Origin: Paraburkholderia phytofirmans OLGA172
GTDB taxonomy: Bacteria > Pseudomonadota > Gammaproteobacteria > Burkholderiales > Burkholderiaceae
Assembly: GCF_001634365.1 (NCBI RefSeq)
Contig: NZ_CP014579.1
Location: forward strand, 2,728,001 to 2,792,000
Reading direction: 5' to 3'
DNA length: 64,000 bases
The position numbers were made by a program, and so were the translations under genes. Of the stretch, positions 1-8,475 are shown piece after piece (position 1 is the stretch's first letter; each line of letters begins with the position of its first letter). Below the pieces are notes generated by a model. It saw nothing but the letters and a program-made list of their open reading frames with translations. It made no database searches and was not told where the DNA came from.

Positions 1-464
1 TCGCATCCTGTCCCTGTGCGGCCTGACCAAGCTGCCACACCAGACAAAACTCGAGTAAGCGGTCGTAGTACCAACGTCCGGACGGACTTTCCTTCGCCCT
101 GTCGAGCAACCAGCTAACCGTCTGCCCCCAAGTCCATTCGCTCCGGATACCTGTTAGCGCGTCAAAAACACATTTCAGATCACCGGCAGCCTTTCCGGTT
201 AATCCAACGCCCGACAGTAACCAGTCTGAATTGGCCGAGGCGAGTTCTTTTATTTTTCCCACAAGCGCCGCCAAGGTCTGTTCCCAGCTACTTTCTGGAG
301 GAATTGTTTGATACCAGCTAAACAGATCAAACCCTGCACGGACTGCTGCGCCCCACTGCGTTAGATACGAAGTCATCGTTACGATATTTTCAGTCGTAGC
401 AATGGGTTGCAGCAATGTTTTCATTCGCTCAAATCGGCCAGCCTCCGGATCGGTCAGCTTCATT
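1..464 (-). pseudogene. 3' portion of IS-split gene of unknown function (continues off left edge)
   Basis: Reading the minus strand from base 460 to base 1 in the frame set by the upstream half (2104-3282) gives about 153 codons with no stop, starting KLTDPEAGRFERMKTLLQP and running off the window edge. This is the same gene as the 5' part, separated only by the insertion element and one copy of its CATT duplication; removing both restores one uninterrupted frame across the junction. The translated segment is rich in Trp and Leu and looks helical. No motif was recognised. Because the stop codon lies outside the window the full length is at least 546 residues. Confidence 0.75.
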
Positions 465-480
465 AGTCGGCCTTGCAGAA
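465..480 (+). repeat. left terminal inverted repeat of the IS5-type element
   Basis: Sixteen bases matching the inverted right end at 2088-2103 with two mismatches. The outer eight bases (AGTCGGCC) are identical at both ends. The CATT target duplication lies immediately outside. Confidence 0.8.
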
Positions 481-589
481 GTTCGTGAAGCCCCGCCTGG
501 CCAAGCGATGCAGTTTGTTGGAGGGTAATAGAACTCCCAGAACGAATATCGATCTGATAAAGATTCTGGGAGTTTCGGAGTGGTCGCCA

Positions 590-2086
590 ATGAGCACGCC
601 TGATTTCTTTCGTAGCCGTCTGGACGCGATGATTGATCTACGTCACCCGCTTGCCGTGTTGGCAACGAAGATGTCATGGGCTTCAATCGAAACGACGCTT
701 GCTCCCCTGTTCGAGCGACGTTCACGCGATGGACGGGTGAGCGAAGCGGTTGACCTGTTTGGCTCGAACTCGCTGGAATTTGCCGGTGGCGTCAGTGCGG
801 CTGGACGTCCGCGCTTGCCTATGCGGCTGATGGTGGGTCTGCTGTACCTGAAGCACGCCTACAACGAGAGTGACGAAACGGTGTGCGAGCGCTGGGCACA
901 GGACGTGTACTTTCAGTTCTTCTGCGGCGAGGAGTATTTCCAGCCGCGTCTGCCGTGCGACCCGACCAACCTGGTGCGTTTTCGGCAGGCGCTGGGCGAA
1001 GCCGGTGTCGAGGAGCTGCTCGCGGCGACGATCGCGGCTGCGGTGCAGATGAAGGCGGTGACGCCGGTCGAATTCGAGCGCGTGATTGTCGACACCACGG
1101 TGCAGGAGAAGGCGATTGCGTATCCGACCGACAGCCGTCTGCTTGAGGTGGCGCGGGCCAGACTCGTTCAGTTGGCGCAACGCGCAGGGTTGGGGCTGAA
1201 GCAAACGTACGAGCGCGAAGGCAAGCGACTGCGTCGCCGCGCGGGCGGCTATGCCCATGCGAAGCAGTTCAGGCGCCTGCGTCGTGTACTCAAGCGTCAG
1301 CGCACGGTACTGGGACGGTTGCTGCGCGATATCGAACGCAAGCTGTCTGGAGCTTCAGACGAACGGCAGGCACAACTGCGCGTCTGGCTTGAGCGGGCCT
1401 GGCGCATTTGCCACCAACGTCCAAAGGACAGGAACAAACTCTACGCACTGCATGCGCCTGAAGTTGAATGCATTGGGAAAGGAAAGGCACGCCAGCCCTA
1501 CGAGTTCGGCGTCAAGGTGAGCCTCGCGATCACGGAGAAACAAGGGTTGATCGTCGGTGCGCGGGCGTTCCCCGGCAACCCCTATGACGGCCATACGCTG
1601 GCCGAGCAACTCGAACAGAGCTCCATTCTGTTGCAGGACCTGCCCGGTACACCACAGCCGAAGACCGTGTTGGTCGATCTCGGGTTTCGCGGCGTCGACG
1701 TGGAGGTATCATCAGTACACCTGATTCATCGCGGCAAACACAGGACACTGACCAGCACGCAGCGACGTTGGCTCAAGCGACGCCAGGCGATTGAACCGAT
1801 CATCGGCCATGTGAAGCACGACCACGGTATGCGTCGCTGCTGGCTCAAAGGACAAACCGGCGATGCGCTGCATGCCGTGCTGTGCGCCACGGGCTACAAC
1901 CTGCGCTGGCTGTTGCGCGCGATTGTTCGCCTGGGTCTGGGGCCCATCTTTTTTGTCCTCGCCTGGCTGCATTCGATCGCCGATGTCCTGTCGCATCCGC
2001 TGCTTGCGCACCGGGAACGCTTCCGGCGGGCTAACCGTCCCGCTCCGACAAAATACCCGATCGGCGTCGTGCGTCAAGCAAACTGA
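590..2086 (+). CDS. IS5-family DDE transposase
   Basis: A 498-residue transposase catalysing cut-and-paste movement of the surrounding element. The reading frame is open from 473, but ATG at 590 (protein starting MSTPDFFRSRLDAMIDLRHP) gives the family-like start; the extra 39 codons upstream lie over the inverted repeat and leader. An InsH-like N-terminal domain is followed by a basic, coiled linker (about residues 195-290) and the RNase-H-fold catalytic core. Candidate catalytic acids are Asp168 (in VIVDTTVQEKA), Asp363 (in VLVDLGFRGVD) and Glu402 (in AIEPIIGHVKHDHG). No frameshift or stop was seen, so it appears functional. Confidence 0.88.
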   Translation: MSTPDFFRSRLDAMIDLRHPLAVLATKMSWASIETTLAPLFERRSRDGRVSEAVDLFGSNSLEFAGGVSAAGRPRLPMRLMVGLLYLKHAYNESDETVCERWAQDVYFQFFCGEEYFQPRLPCDPTNLVRFRQALGEAGVEELLAATIAAAVQMKAVTPVEFERVIVDTTVQEKAIAYPTDSRLLEVARARLVQLAQRAGLGLKQTYEREGKRLRRRAGGYAHAKQFRRLRRVLKRQRTVLGRLLRDIERKLSGASDERQAQLRVWLERAWRICHQRPKDRNKLYALHAPEVECIGKGKARQPYEFGVKVSLAITEKQGLIVGARAFPGNPYDGHTLAEQLEQSSILLQDLPGTPQPKTVLVDLGFRGVDVEVSSVHLIHRGKHRTLTSTQRRWLKRRQAIEPIIGHVKHDHGMRRCWLKGQTGDALHAVLCATGYNLRWLLRAIVRLGLGPIFFVLAWLHSIADVLSHPLLAHRERFRRANRPAPTKYPIGVVRQAN

Positions 2087-2087
2087 A

Positions 2088-2103
2088 TTTTGCAGGGCCG
2101 ACT
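2088..2103 (-). repeat. right terminal inverted repeat of the IS5-type element
   Basis: Partner of the left repeat at 465-480; reads AGTCGGCCCTGCAAAA inward on the minus strand. The second CATT copy follows at 2104-2107. The stop of the transposase gene is two bases inside this repeat. Confidence 0.8.
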
Positions 2104-3282
2104 CATTATCATGTCGATGACAGGCCTGACGTCTTTGCCGTCAACCAATGACCGCTGCAGATTTAGAAGAACCGGCTCCAGCAAAGTACCCTCGAACGGA
2201 CGCGCTTCGTTCGAGGCGGCAGCCTGGGCGGCGATCCAATGCAATTTTTCGAGGGCACCTGCTTCGACCGGATAGGTTTGAAAGAAGTGCATTAATGCTG
2301 CGGGCGTCCTGAACAACGCCATCCAACGGGAGTCCAAATAGGGTCCCAATTCGCGCTGAACACGCTGTGAACTCAGGACCTCAATTAGCCACTCCAGCTT
2401 TTCAGAATATCCGCCTTGATCTGGATAAACAGGCAGAAATCCCAAGACTTCCTTATCCAGCCTCTCAATTCTAGTTTTTATTTTTTCCGCAAAATCGGCG
2501 AGCTCGAGCAGACTTTCCGGCACAATATTCCTTAAAATCTGATCGGATTTAAACAACTGGAGGTAGTCCGCAAAGCTTGCCCCTTCGGGCAAATTCTTCA
2601 GCTTGGCAATCAGTCCGGATGCGAGTGAACACTGGTCCAACAGATACACAAACTGTTCGACATACTTTTCCGGCAAGAGAGACTGCAACGCCTCATTTTC
2701 GAGCAGTGTCCTGGTCCTGCTGAGGATGTCCTGCAGGCTTCCGGACATCGCCCGTCCCAGATTGATATCCTTCAGCAGTAAAGCATCGGATGCCAGCACT
2801 AACCAGGATTTCAACGCAACAACGCTGTCGGGCAATAGTTCCCCATGATTTTCAATTACGGAAATCATGGCCTCGAGCCGCCCCGATAAACCGCTATTAT
2901 TATCCCGATGAATTTCCCACAACGAACGATACAAGGCCGCTAATTTGTGGCCTTTCGAGATAAAATTCCGACAACTCCCTGGCAGAGCATCAATTAATTT
3001 TTCGATAGCTTTTTTCTGCATCGAAAACATCAGATTGATTAACATACCGGTTATTGCGTCATAACGAACAGCCGGTTCCACGATTTTATTTTCTGTTTCT
3101 GTCAAGTCATTTTCATCAGTAGCATCCCCATTAGCCTGGTGTTGCGGATCAAAAACAAATAGCGAATCCGCATCAGCCGAATTTGAAATCTTGCGGCGCC
3201 TCCTGGAACCCATAATTTTTGAATGAGATCGCACACCTTGCCTTTTAACGTCTTTAATATCTTCTGACTCGTATATCGGCAT
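2104..3282 (-). pseudogene. 5' portion of IS-split gene, helical protein of unknown function
   Basis: Encodes the first 393 residues of a protein I do not recognise. ATG at 3282 (MPIYESEDIKD) has GAGAG eight bases upstream and is preferred over an in-frame GTG at 3300. The N-terminus is basic (a GSRRRRK stretch near residue 24) followed by an acidic, disordered-looking segment; from about residue 75 it is almost entirely leucine-rich helix. Without the insertion the frame continues into 1-464. A + A/T-rich codon mix sets it apart from the GC-rich neighbours, which suggests acquired DNA. As split, the 5' half would read a few codons into the element (ending PCKIQFA) and stop. Confidence 0.75.
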
Positions 3283-3300
3283 TCGGAAGACTCTCTGCAC

Positions 3301-3740
3301 TAGTAATAGATGGATAAAACCGGGATTTTTGGCGGCATCGGACGAAATCCAATATTAGCGTGCACAATCTGCTCTGGATTTTATGAATGGCGAGGCATAT
3401 CGCCTCACTAAGTTATCAGCGTCAGACAGAAATCAATGGTCTCGGTGACTCATCTCAAACCACAAGGGATGCCGATTCGAGATCCGCCTGACTGGTATGC
3501 GCCGCGTGCCGCGGAATACGAGTAAAGGCACATGCCAAAACGGAAAACAGGGTGTTGGTCAGCGTGCTCGATCAATGCGGCAAACAGGCTCGACCGAGAA
3601 CCGCCTGGTCCGCTCCCGTCTACCTGCACACGCTTCCGAGTAAATGTTGCACTGCACCCCGCACGATCGAACGTGCGGGGCGTGAGAAAAGCCTGCCGAC
3701 GCGCGCGCGAGCGGCGCGCGTCCTCCTACCCTGCTTCCCG
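3301..3740. other. intergenic region between the split gene and the adhesin
   Basis: No credible gene was found; short open frames here have no recognisable protein character. The part next to 3300 is A/T-rich and should hold the promoter of the split gene. The part near 3660 holds the hairpin listed separately. Confidence 0.5.
3657..3680 (-). terminator. hairpin downstream of the trimeric autotransporter gene
   Basis: Perfect 9-bp stem CCCCGCACG / CGTGCGGGG with a six-base loop, 60 bases past the adhesin stop codon. There is no long T tract on the minus strand, so efficient Rho-independent termination is not certain. Confidence 0.5.
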
Positions 3741-6320
3741 CTACCACTGGTACGCCGCACCGGCGCCGACTGTCGTCGTGGCCGAGCTGATGCCCGCGCC
3801 GAGCTTGACCTTCAGGCTCTGCGTGACACGCGCCGACAAGCCCACCGCCACCGCCTGATAGCCCTTATAGCCGGCCGTCCCGACACCGATTGCGAGGTTC
3901 TTGTTCGCATCGACCTCCGGAACCATCGTCAACGCGATAGCCGACGCCGTGCCCGAATACGCATTGCGCGCCATATCGCTCATGCCGCCCTGGAACTGCT
4001 GCATATTCACGGCGTCGCCGGGCGCCTGTCCCGCTGCGACGTTCGTAATGCGGCGCTCGTTGCCCGTCGCCCCGACAGAAACCGTGTTCGACTGATCGGC
4101 AACCGAGCCTTCGCCGATCGCAACCGAGTTTGGCGCACTCGCTTTTGCGCCGCCGCCGATCGCCACGGTACCGTTGCCGATCGCCTGCGCCGCATTGCCT
4201 GAGCTATTGACGGCCACATATGAACTGCCGGTAACCTGAGTATTCTTCACCGCCTGACCGAGGTCTCCGATTTGCTGACCGAGGTTGCCAATCTGCTGAT
4301 TGGTGTTCCACAGTTGCGCGCCGGTGACCGCATCGGTGCTGGTGGCCGATACTTCGCCATCCTGCAGGTTGGTAAGCGTGACCCTCGGCGTAGTGGCTGC
4401 CGTGCCGCCAAGCGTGACCTTGTCGTGCGCGGAACTGTCGTACTGGACCGCATTCGCCACCGACCCGCTGATGTTGCCGATCGTGGTTTGCAGTCCGGCA
4501 ATGTCACTGGTGTTCTGCGTCACGCGGCCATCCAGATTGCTGATCGCGCTGCCGACGTTGTTCACGACCGTGCCACCCACGCTGTACGAGGGCGCCGTCA
4601 CCGAACCGTCCGGATTGACCGTCGAGCCGCCGCCGAGCGCCACCGCCGTACTTGCCGCGTGCGTATAGAGTTGCGAACCGTTGATCGCATCCGTACTCGC
4701 GGCATTGACCGCGCCAGGCGCGACGCCGGTGACCAAACGATTGCCCGCCGTGCCGGCCACGTTGATCAGATCGCCGTCCGTCGTTGCACCGACGTTGATG
4801 ATGCGCGACACCGGATCTTGCGTGACGATGCCGATGCCACCGGTCTGCATGTTCTGCTGCAGCGTCGTGAGTCCGCTGTCGAGCGAGCCGAGTGCATCGC
4901 CGACATTGCCTTGCGTGCCACCCTGCATGTGATAGGTGGGACCGGTCAGCGAACCGTCGGCATTGATCTGCGCGCCGCCGCCGAGCGCAGCCACCACCGG
5001 CTTGAGCTGGCCAAGGCTCACCGCGGACGTATCCGTGGTGCCCGCCGCGATCCCCGTCAGTTCGCGGGCGCCGCCGGACCCGGTGAAATCGACGCTGGCG
5101 CCGTCGAGGTCTTTGGCGACCGTGAGATTGCGCGATACCTGATCCTGCTGGACAAGCCCGATCTCGCCGTTCGTGATCTGGTTTGTGATGTTACTCACGT
5201 CTCCTTCGATCGTGGTGGTGCGCGCGTCGAGGTTGGTAATGCTGCCGGTGTTGGCGGCGATATCGCTGGTGTTCTGCGCCACCGCCTGGTTGGTCGCGAA
5301 CAGTTGCGAGCCGTTCACGGCGTCTGAGCTGTCGGCGGCGAGTGCCCCGGCGCGCACGTTGGTGAGCTGAGCCGGGGTGCCAGTGTTGCCCAACGTTACG
5401 GCGTCGTGCGAGGTCGAGTCATATCGAACCCAGTCGGCGCTCGCTGTTTCCGTGCTTGTCACCAAAGCGGATAGAGCCGCACCGACATCGGCGTAAGTCT
5501 GACCACCGATCATGTACATTGGCTTCCTGATCGTGCCGTCAACATTGACGGTAGCGCCTCCACCAATGGCCTCCATCGCGCCCTTCAGTTGCGAAACATT
5601 GACCACGTCGCTGTTCTGCGTGCCAGCAGCCACATTGATGATTTGCCTGTTCAGGCTCGAATTCCCGACCGACAACGCATTGGCCCGATCCGCCCTTGAG
5701 CCGGCCCCGAGCGCAATCCCGCCGGCGGCACTGGCCGACGCGCCAGAACCGATGGCGATGGTTTTCGCCACGCCGTCGGATGTCGAGGCATTGGTACCAA
5801 GCGCGATGGAATCATCGCCAAGCGCGCTTGCGTGCGCGCCAAGACCCAGCGTGTTGACACCTTCTGCAGACGCCATATAACCAATAGCCACGCCATTCAG
5901 CGCGTCACCACCGGTCGTGGCGCCCGCACCGATCACCGTGGCATTCACTGCCAATGCGGCAGCAGCCGAACCAACGGCAGTCGTGCCGTCCAGACTTGCC
6001 AGTGTCTTGGCGCCGACCGCCAAAGCGTTGTTGCCATTCGACACCGCATTTGGGCCAAGGGCCATCGCGTTCAACTTCGTATTGTCCACCGACGTAGGCT
6101 CACTGCCCTCGGTCAATGTCGTGCTGACAGCGATATATTGATCGATAGAACCCGCCGCACTAGCCGGCAATGCATACACCAGCGTACTCAACAACCCCGC
6201 ACCGGCCACCAGCGCCCCGCATGCCGAAGCACCCTTCGCGCCACGGAACTTCGCTGCCTCCGATGCGGCGATGTAGGTGAGGGTCGATCTATTCCAAACG
6301 GTTTTGTAAGTCTTGTTCAA
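3741..6320 (-). CDS. trimeric autotransporter adhesin (YadA/Hia-like) with ESPR signal
   Basis: A surface adhesin of about 859 residues (type Vc secretion). The N-terminus MNKTYKTVWNRS is a classical extended signal peptide region, followed by a hydrophobic core ending near ALPASAAG. The passenger has YadA-type head repeats (SIALGTNAS, IAIGSGASA, GIALGAGSR patterns) around residues 85-210, then alternating neck/stalk modules with motifs such as NVAAGT and DAVNGSQL, a second short head segment near residue 700, and a C-terminal YadA anchor ending in AAYQW. Start choice: GGGAGGA abuts an ATG at 6323, whereas the next codon, TTG at 6320, has normal spacing and yields the canonical MNK start, so I prefer 6320. 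It likely mediates adhesion or autoaggregation; ligand unknown. No linked OmpA-type partner gene was seen. Confidence 0.92.
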   Translation of the reverse strand: MNKTYKTVWNRSTLTYIAASEAAKFRGAKGASACGALVAGAGLLSTLVYALPASAAGSIDQYIAVSTTLTEGSEPTSVDNTKLNAMALGPNAVSNGNNALAVGAKTLASLDGTTAVGSAAAALAVNATVIGAGATTGGDALNGVAIGYMASAEGVNTLGLGAHASALGDDSIALGTNASTSDGVAKTIAIGSGASASAAGGIALGAGSRADRANALSVGNSSLNRQIINVAAGTQNSDVVNVSQLKGAMEAIGGGATVNVDGTIRKPMYMIGGQTYADVGAALSALVTSTETASADWVRYDSTSHDAVTLGNTGTPAQLTNVRAGALAADSSDAVNGSQLFATNQAVAQNTSDIAANTGSITNLDARTTTIEGDVSNITNQITNGEIGLVQQDQVSRNLTVAKDLDGASVDFTGSGGARELTGIAAGTTDTSAVSLGQLKPVVAALGGGAQINADGSLTGPTYHMQGGTQGNVGDALGSLDSGLTTLQQNMQTGGIGIVTQDPVSRIINVGATTDGDLINVAGTAGNRLVTGVAPGAVNAASTDAINGSQLYTHAASTAVALGGGSTVNPDGSVTAPSYSVGGTVVNNVGSAISNLDGRVTQNTSDIAGLQTTIGNISGSVANAVQYDSSAHDKVTLGGTAATTPRVTLTNLQDGEVSATSTDAVTGAQLWNTNQQIGNLGQQIGDLGQAVKNTQVTGSSYVAVNSSGNAAQAIGNGTVAIGGGAKASAPNSVAIGEGSVADQSNTVSVGATGNERRITNVAAGQAPGDAVNMQQFQGGMSDMARNAYSGTASAIALTMVPEVDANKNLAIGVGTAGYKGYQAVAVGLSARVTQSLKVKLGAGISSATTTVGAGAAYQW

Positions 6321-6362
6321 CATTCCTCCCAGTCTTTTTATCGAAATCCATCCATCAAGAAT

Positions 6363-6640
6363 TGTCTTAAGACATCCTAAATATCTATCTCAACCGTCGA
6401 GAGACTTAAGAATGCGTCGCGCTGCCCCTTGACCAACAAACGCGACGCCCATAGTTTGCCGTCCGCTTACAAGATCGCGAATACGAAAACTCTTAAAAGC
6501 AATTTTTTAGCTTGAATAAGTACAAACGGCATACCTGGTTTAGGACGCAAAGTGCCAAACGTCTTAAATCAACCGGATATCTTTAGGCGGTGTTAAGACG
6601 CGTTCTTAGCGCTTCTTAAACCAGGAGGATGGGCATTAAG
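6363..6640 (-). promoter_or_regulatory. adhesin upstream region with clustered CTTAA-core motifs
   Basis: Upstream of the adhesin there is a perfect 12-bp palindrome TGTCTTAAGACA (6363-6374) and further CTTAA or TTAAGAC cores near 6405, 6492, 6563, 6593 and 6615. CCTGGTTTA (6534-6542) and TAAACCAGG (6617-6625) form a long-range inverted repeat. The density is striking against the GC-rich surroundings and suggests several binding sites for one regulator, or a curved A/T-rich silencer target. This is inference from the sequence alone; I did not identify the regulator. Confidence 0.4.
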
Positions 6641-6648
6641 CCCTCAAC

Positions 6649-6679
6649 GTGACACCCCGCGTGACACCCTGCGTCACAC
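6649..6679. repeat. 12-bp tandem repeat
   Basis: GTGACACCCCGC (6649-6660) is followed directly by GTGACACCCTGC (6661-6672) and a partial GTCACAC (6673-6679), which is also the inverted form of GTGAC. It sits between the adhesin promoter region and the DUF3830 gene. Function unknown. Confidence 0.6.
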
Positions 6680-6822
6680 GGTCATCGAGCGAACAAAGTC
6701 AGCGAGCGGTCCGGTGCCGTTCGCCGAGTCAGACATGACTCAGTGCCGAGGCGCTTTATGCAGAGAAAATCAACCAGGGCGTTTGCGTTCGCCGCAGACC
6801 GCGCAAACACCGCACGGCCGCT

Positions 6823-7248
6823 TCAGATCCTTTCGAACAGCACGTCTTGGGCACCTTCCCACAACACCTTGGTGCCGAGTTCGCGCAGCTTTTCCTTGCC
6901 CTCGACGATGGTCAGGAAGTGATTGCCCGCGAGTTGGCCCATCTTGCTTGCGAAACAGCACGAGCCGTACGCGAGAATGATCTCCGTTTCGCTGTAACCG
7001 CCGGGGTAGAACAGAATGTCGCCAACCGACGGATGGCTCGTGTGATTTTCAAAACCGACTGCCGCGCCGTCGTTTTCGAGTTTGAAGTCGCCAAGCGGAA
7101 CCCAGCAGCCCTCGCCGCTCCAGCGCACGTGGATGATCTTCTGACGGTAAGGCAGGAGCTTCAGAAAGGCGGCCACCGTTTGCGGCGCGTCAGGATGCGT
7201 TTCGGCGGTAAAGACGTGGCCGCAGGAGGTGATTCGAAGTCGGGTCAT
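6823..7248 (-). CDS. DUF3830 family protein
   Basis: A 141-residue cytoplasmic protein of the DUF3830 family (cyclophilin-like fold predicted for the family; biochemical role unknown). ATG at 7248 gives MTRLRITSCGHVFTAET; the frame is open further upstream but without protein-like sequence. The typical family features are the central YRQKIIHVRWSGEGCWVPLG segment and FENHTSHPSVGDILFYPGG. In other genomes relatives sit in catabolic operons with hydantoinase or transporter genes; here no such neighbour exists, so it appears to be an isolated remnant of, or a stand-alone copy from, such an operon. Ribosome binding is weak. Confidence 0.8.
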   Translation of the reverse strand: MTRLRITSCGHVFTAETHPDAPQTVAAFLKLLPYRQKIIHVRWSGEGCWVPLGDFKLENDGAAVGFENHTSHPSVGDILFYPGGYSETEIILAYGSCCFASKMGQLAGNHFLTIVEGKEKLRELGTKVLWEGAQDVLFERI

Positions 7249-7370
7249 CGCTAGGTATCCGGTGTGAGGGGTTGAGTGGAAGGGTCGGTCAGACGCCGGC
7301 TGAAGCCAGGCTGCAGGCATAACATTCTGTCGGCCGGTGCAATGCTTCGACAGATACAGTTGCCACACAT

Positions 7371-7539
7371 CTGGTCAGGCCAGTTGATCCAGTGATAGCG
7401 GCTACTGCACATCGCGCAGGCCGCCGCCAACCCATGGCAGCCCGCTGCATATCATCTAAACCCAGCAACTGCAATGGTTACCCGCGACCTCCGGTTCATT
7501 GCATAGTGAACATCATGGCTTCTGAACTGGTCGGACCAG
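7371..7539. promoter_or_regulatory. two GntR/FadR-type operator-like palindromes
   Basis: CTGGTCGGACCAG at 7527-7539 is a perfect 6-1-6 palindrome that fits the FadR-subfamily core TNGTNNNACNA. CTGGTCAGGCCAG at 7371-7383 is a near match with one deviation. Both lie upstream of the DUF3830 gene. No GntR gene is adjacent. The rest of 7249-7837 holds no gene that I can support. Confidence 0.4.
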
Positions 7540-7837
7540 AATTCAGGCCCGGCCATGCCAGGTCCATCTCCCATCGCGCCACGAAAGTTCGTAGTTTGCA
7601 AGCCACGCAATGCCCAGCAAACTGTGCGAAGTGCGTAGTTGTCGTTTCGGTGATTCATTTGCCCTCAATGACCTACCGCGACCGGCCTCGATACGTTGTA
7701 CCACGCGGCGACCGAACATTCCCGCGCTGCACGGCATCGGCGCCGGCGAATGCCAGCGTGCTTTCAATCGTCGGGATGCCGCTCGCGCATCGCACGCTAG
7801 CGAGCCACCCATACGATCCAGCCGCGCAACCCGGCTC

Positions 7838-8356
7838 TCAGCCGCGCAGCCGGTAGGCAAGCGGCGTCACGCCATAGCCACGCTTGAACTGCACGGAGAA
7901 ATGACTGGCATTCTCGAAACCAACCGCAATCGCGATTTGCAGCACCGTCTGATCGGTGGCGCGCAGCAGCCTCGCGGCCTCCTCGAGCCGCAAGCGCGTG
8001 ACGAACTGATGAGGCGTTTCACCCGTCTCGCGGTGGAACACACGAGCAAAGTGAAAGCTGCTTAACCCGGCCTGCGCGGCCAGTTCGCTGATGGCTAGAT
8101 CGGCGGCGAGATTGGCGCGAATGTAATCGGTTACACGGCGGATGCGGCGCGGCACCAGGCGCTCGGGCTGCCGGGGCTGGCCAGCCCCGGCGTGACGACC
8201 GCGCGAGTAATGTTGCAACAGATGAGCGGCGAGCGCGTGGGCCAGCGCGTCGACGTACAGCCGCGAGTCGGCGGGGTCGCCCGTGGCACGATGCAATGCG
8301 CCGAGCATCGCGGCGATCAATGGATCGTGAAACTGCATCGCGTCGCCAAGCGACAA
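7838..8356 (-). pseudogene. N-terminally truncated AraC-family regulator
   Basis: About 172 residues covering only the linker and the C-terminal AraC DNA-binding domain: two helix-turn-helix units are visible (AISELAAQAGLSSFHFARVF and VLQIAIAVGFENASHFSVQF, ending TPLAYRLRG). Family members of this type are normally near 300 residues with an N-terminal sensor domain. Here an in-frame TGA lies seven codons before the first possible start (TTG at 8356), so the sensor half is absent. Either a decayed gene or a short DNA-binding remnant; I favour decay because no good start or ribosome site is seen. Confidence 0.6.
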
Positions 8357-8475
8357 CTCGGTCAGCGCAAGATCTCAAAAATGATAGCGAGGAACCGGCT
8401 TCCGTAATATTTGGAAATAGTTAATCATCCGGGTTGTCGTCCATCACGCGTTTCGAACGCCGGAGCTACCGTTTC

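Larger units (their letters stand above)
465..2103 (+). mobile_element. IS5-family insertion sequence, complete, 1639 bp
   Basis: The element has a single DDE transposase gene and imperfect terminal inverted repeats: the left end begins AGTCGGCCTTGCAGAA and the right end, read inward, begins AGTCGGCCCTGCAAAA (14 of 16 matching). It is flanked on both sides by CATT (461-464 and 2104-2107), a 4-bp target duplication, and it interrupts a minus-strand gene whose frame is restored when the element and one CATT are removed. The transposase is intact, so the copy may still be mobile. Family assignment is from the transposase and the 4-bp duplication; the exact subgroup was not determined. Confidence 0.88.

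Noticed and set aside
7392..7856. Plus-strand frame of 154 codons upstream of the truncated AraC gene
   Set aside because: Pro/Arg/Ser-rich random-looking sequence crossing the GntR-like operators; no ribosome site.
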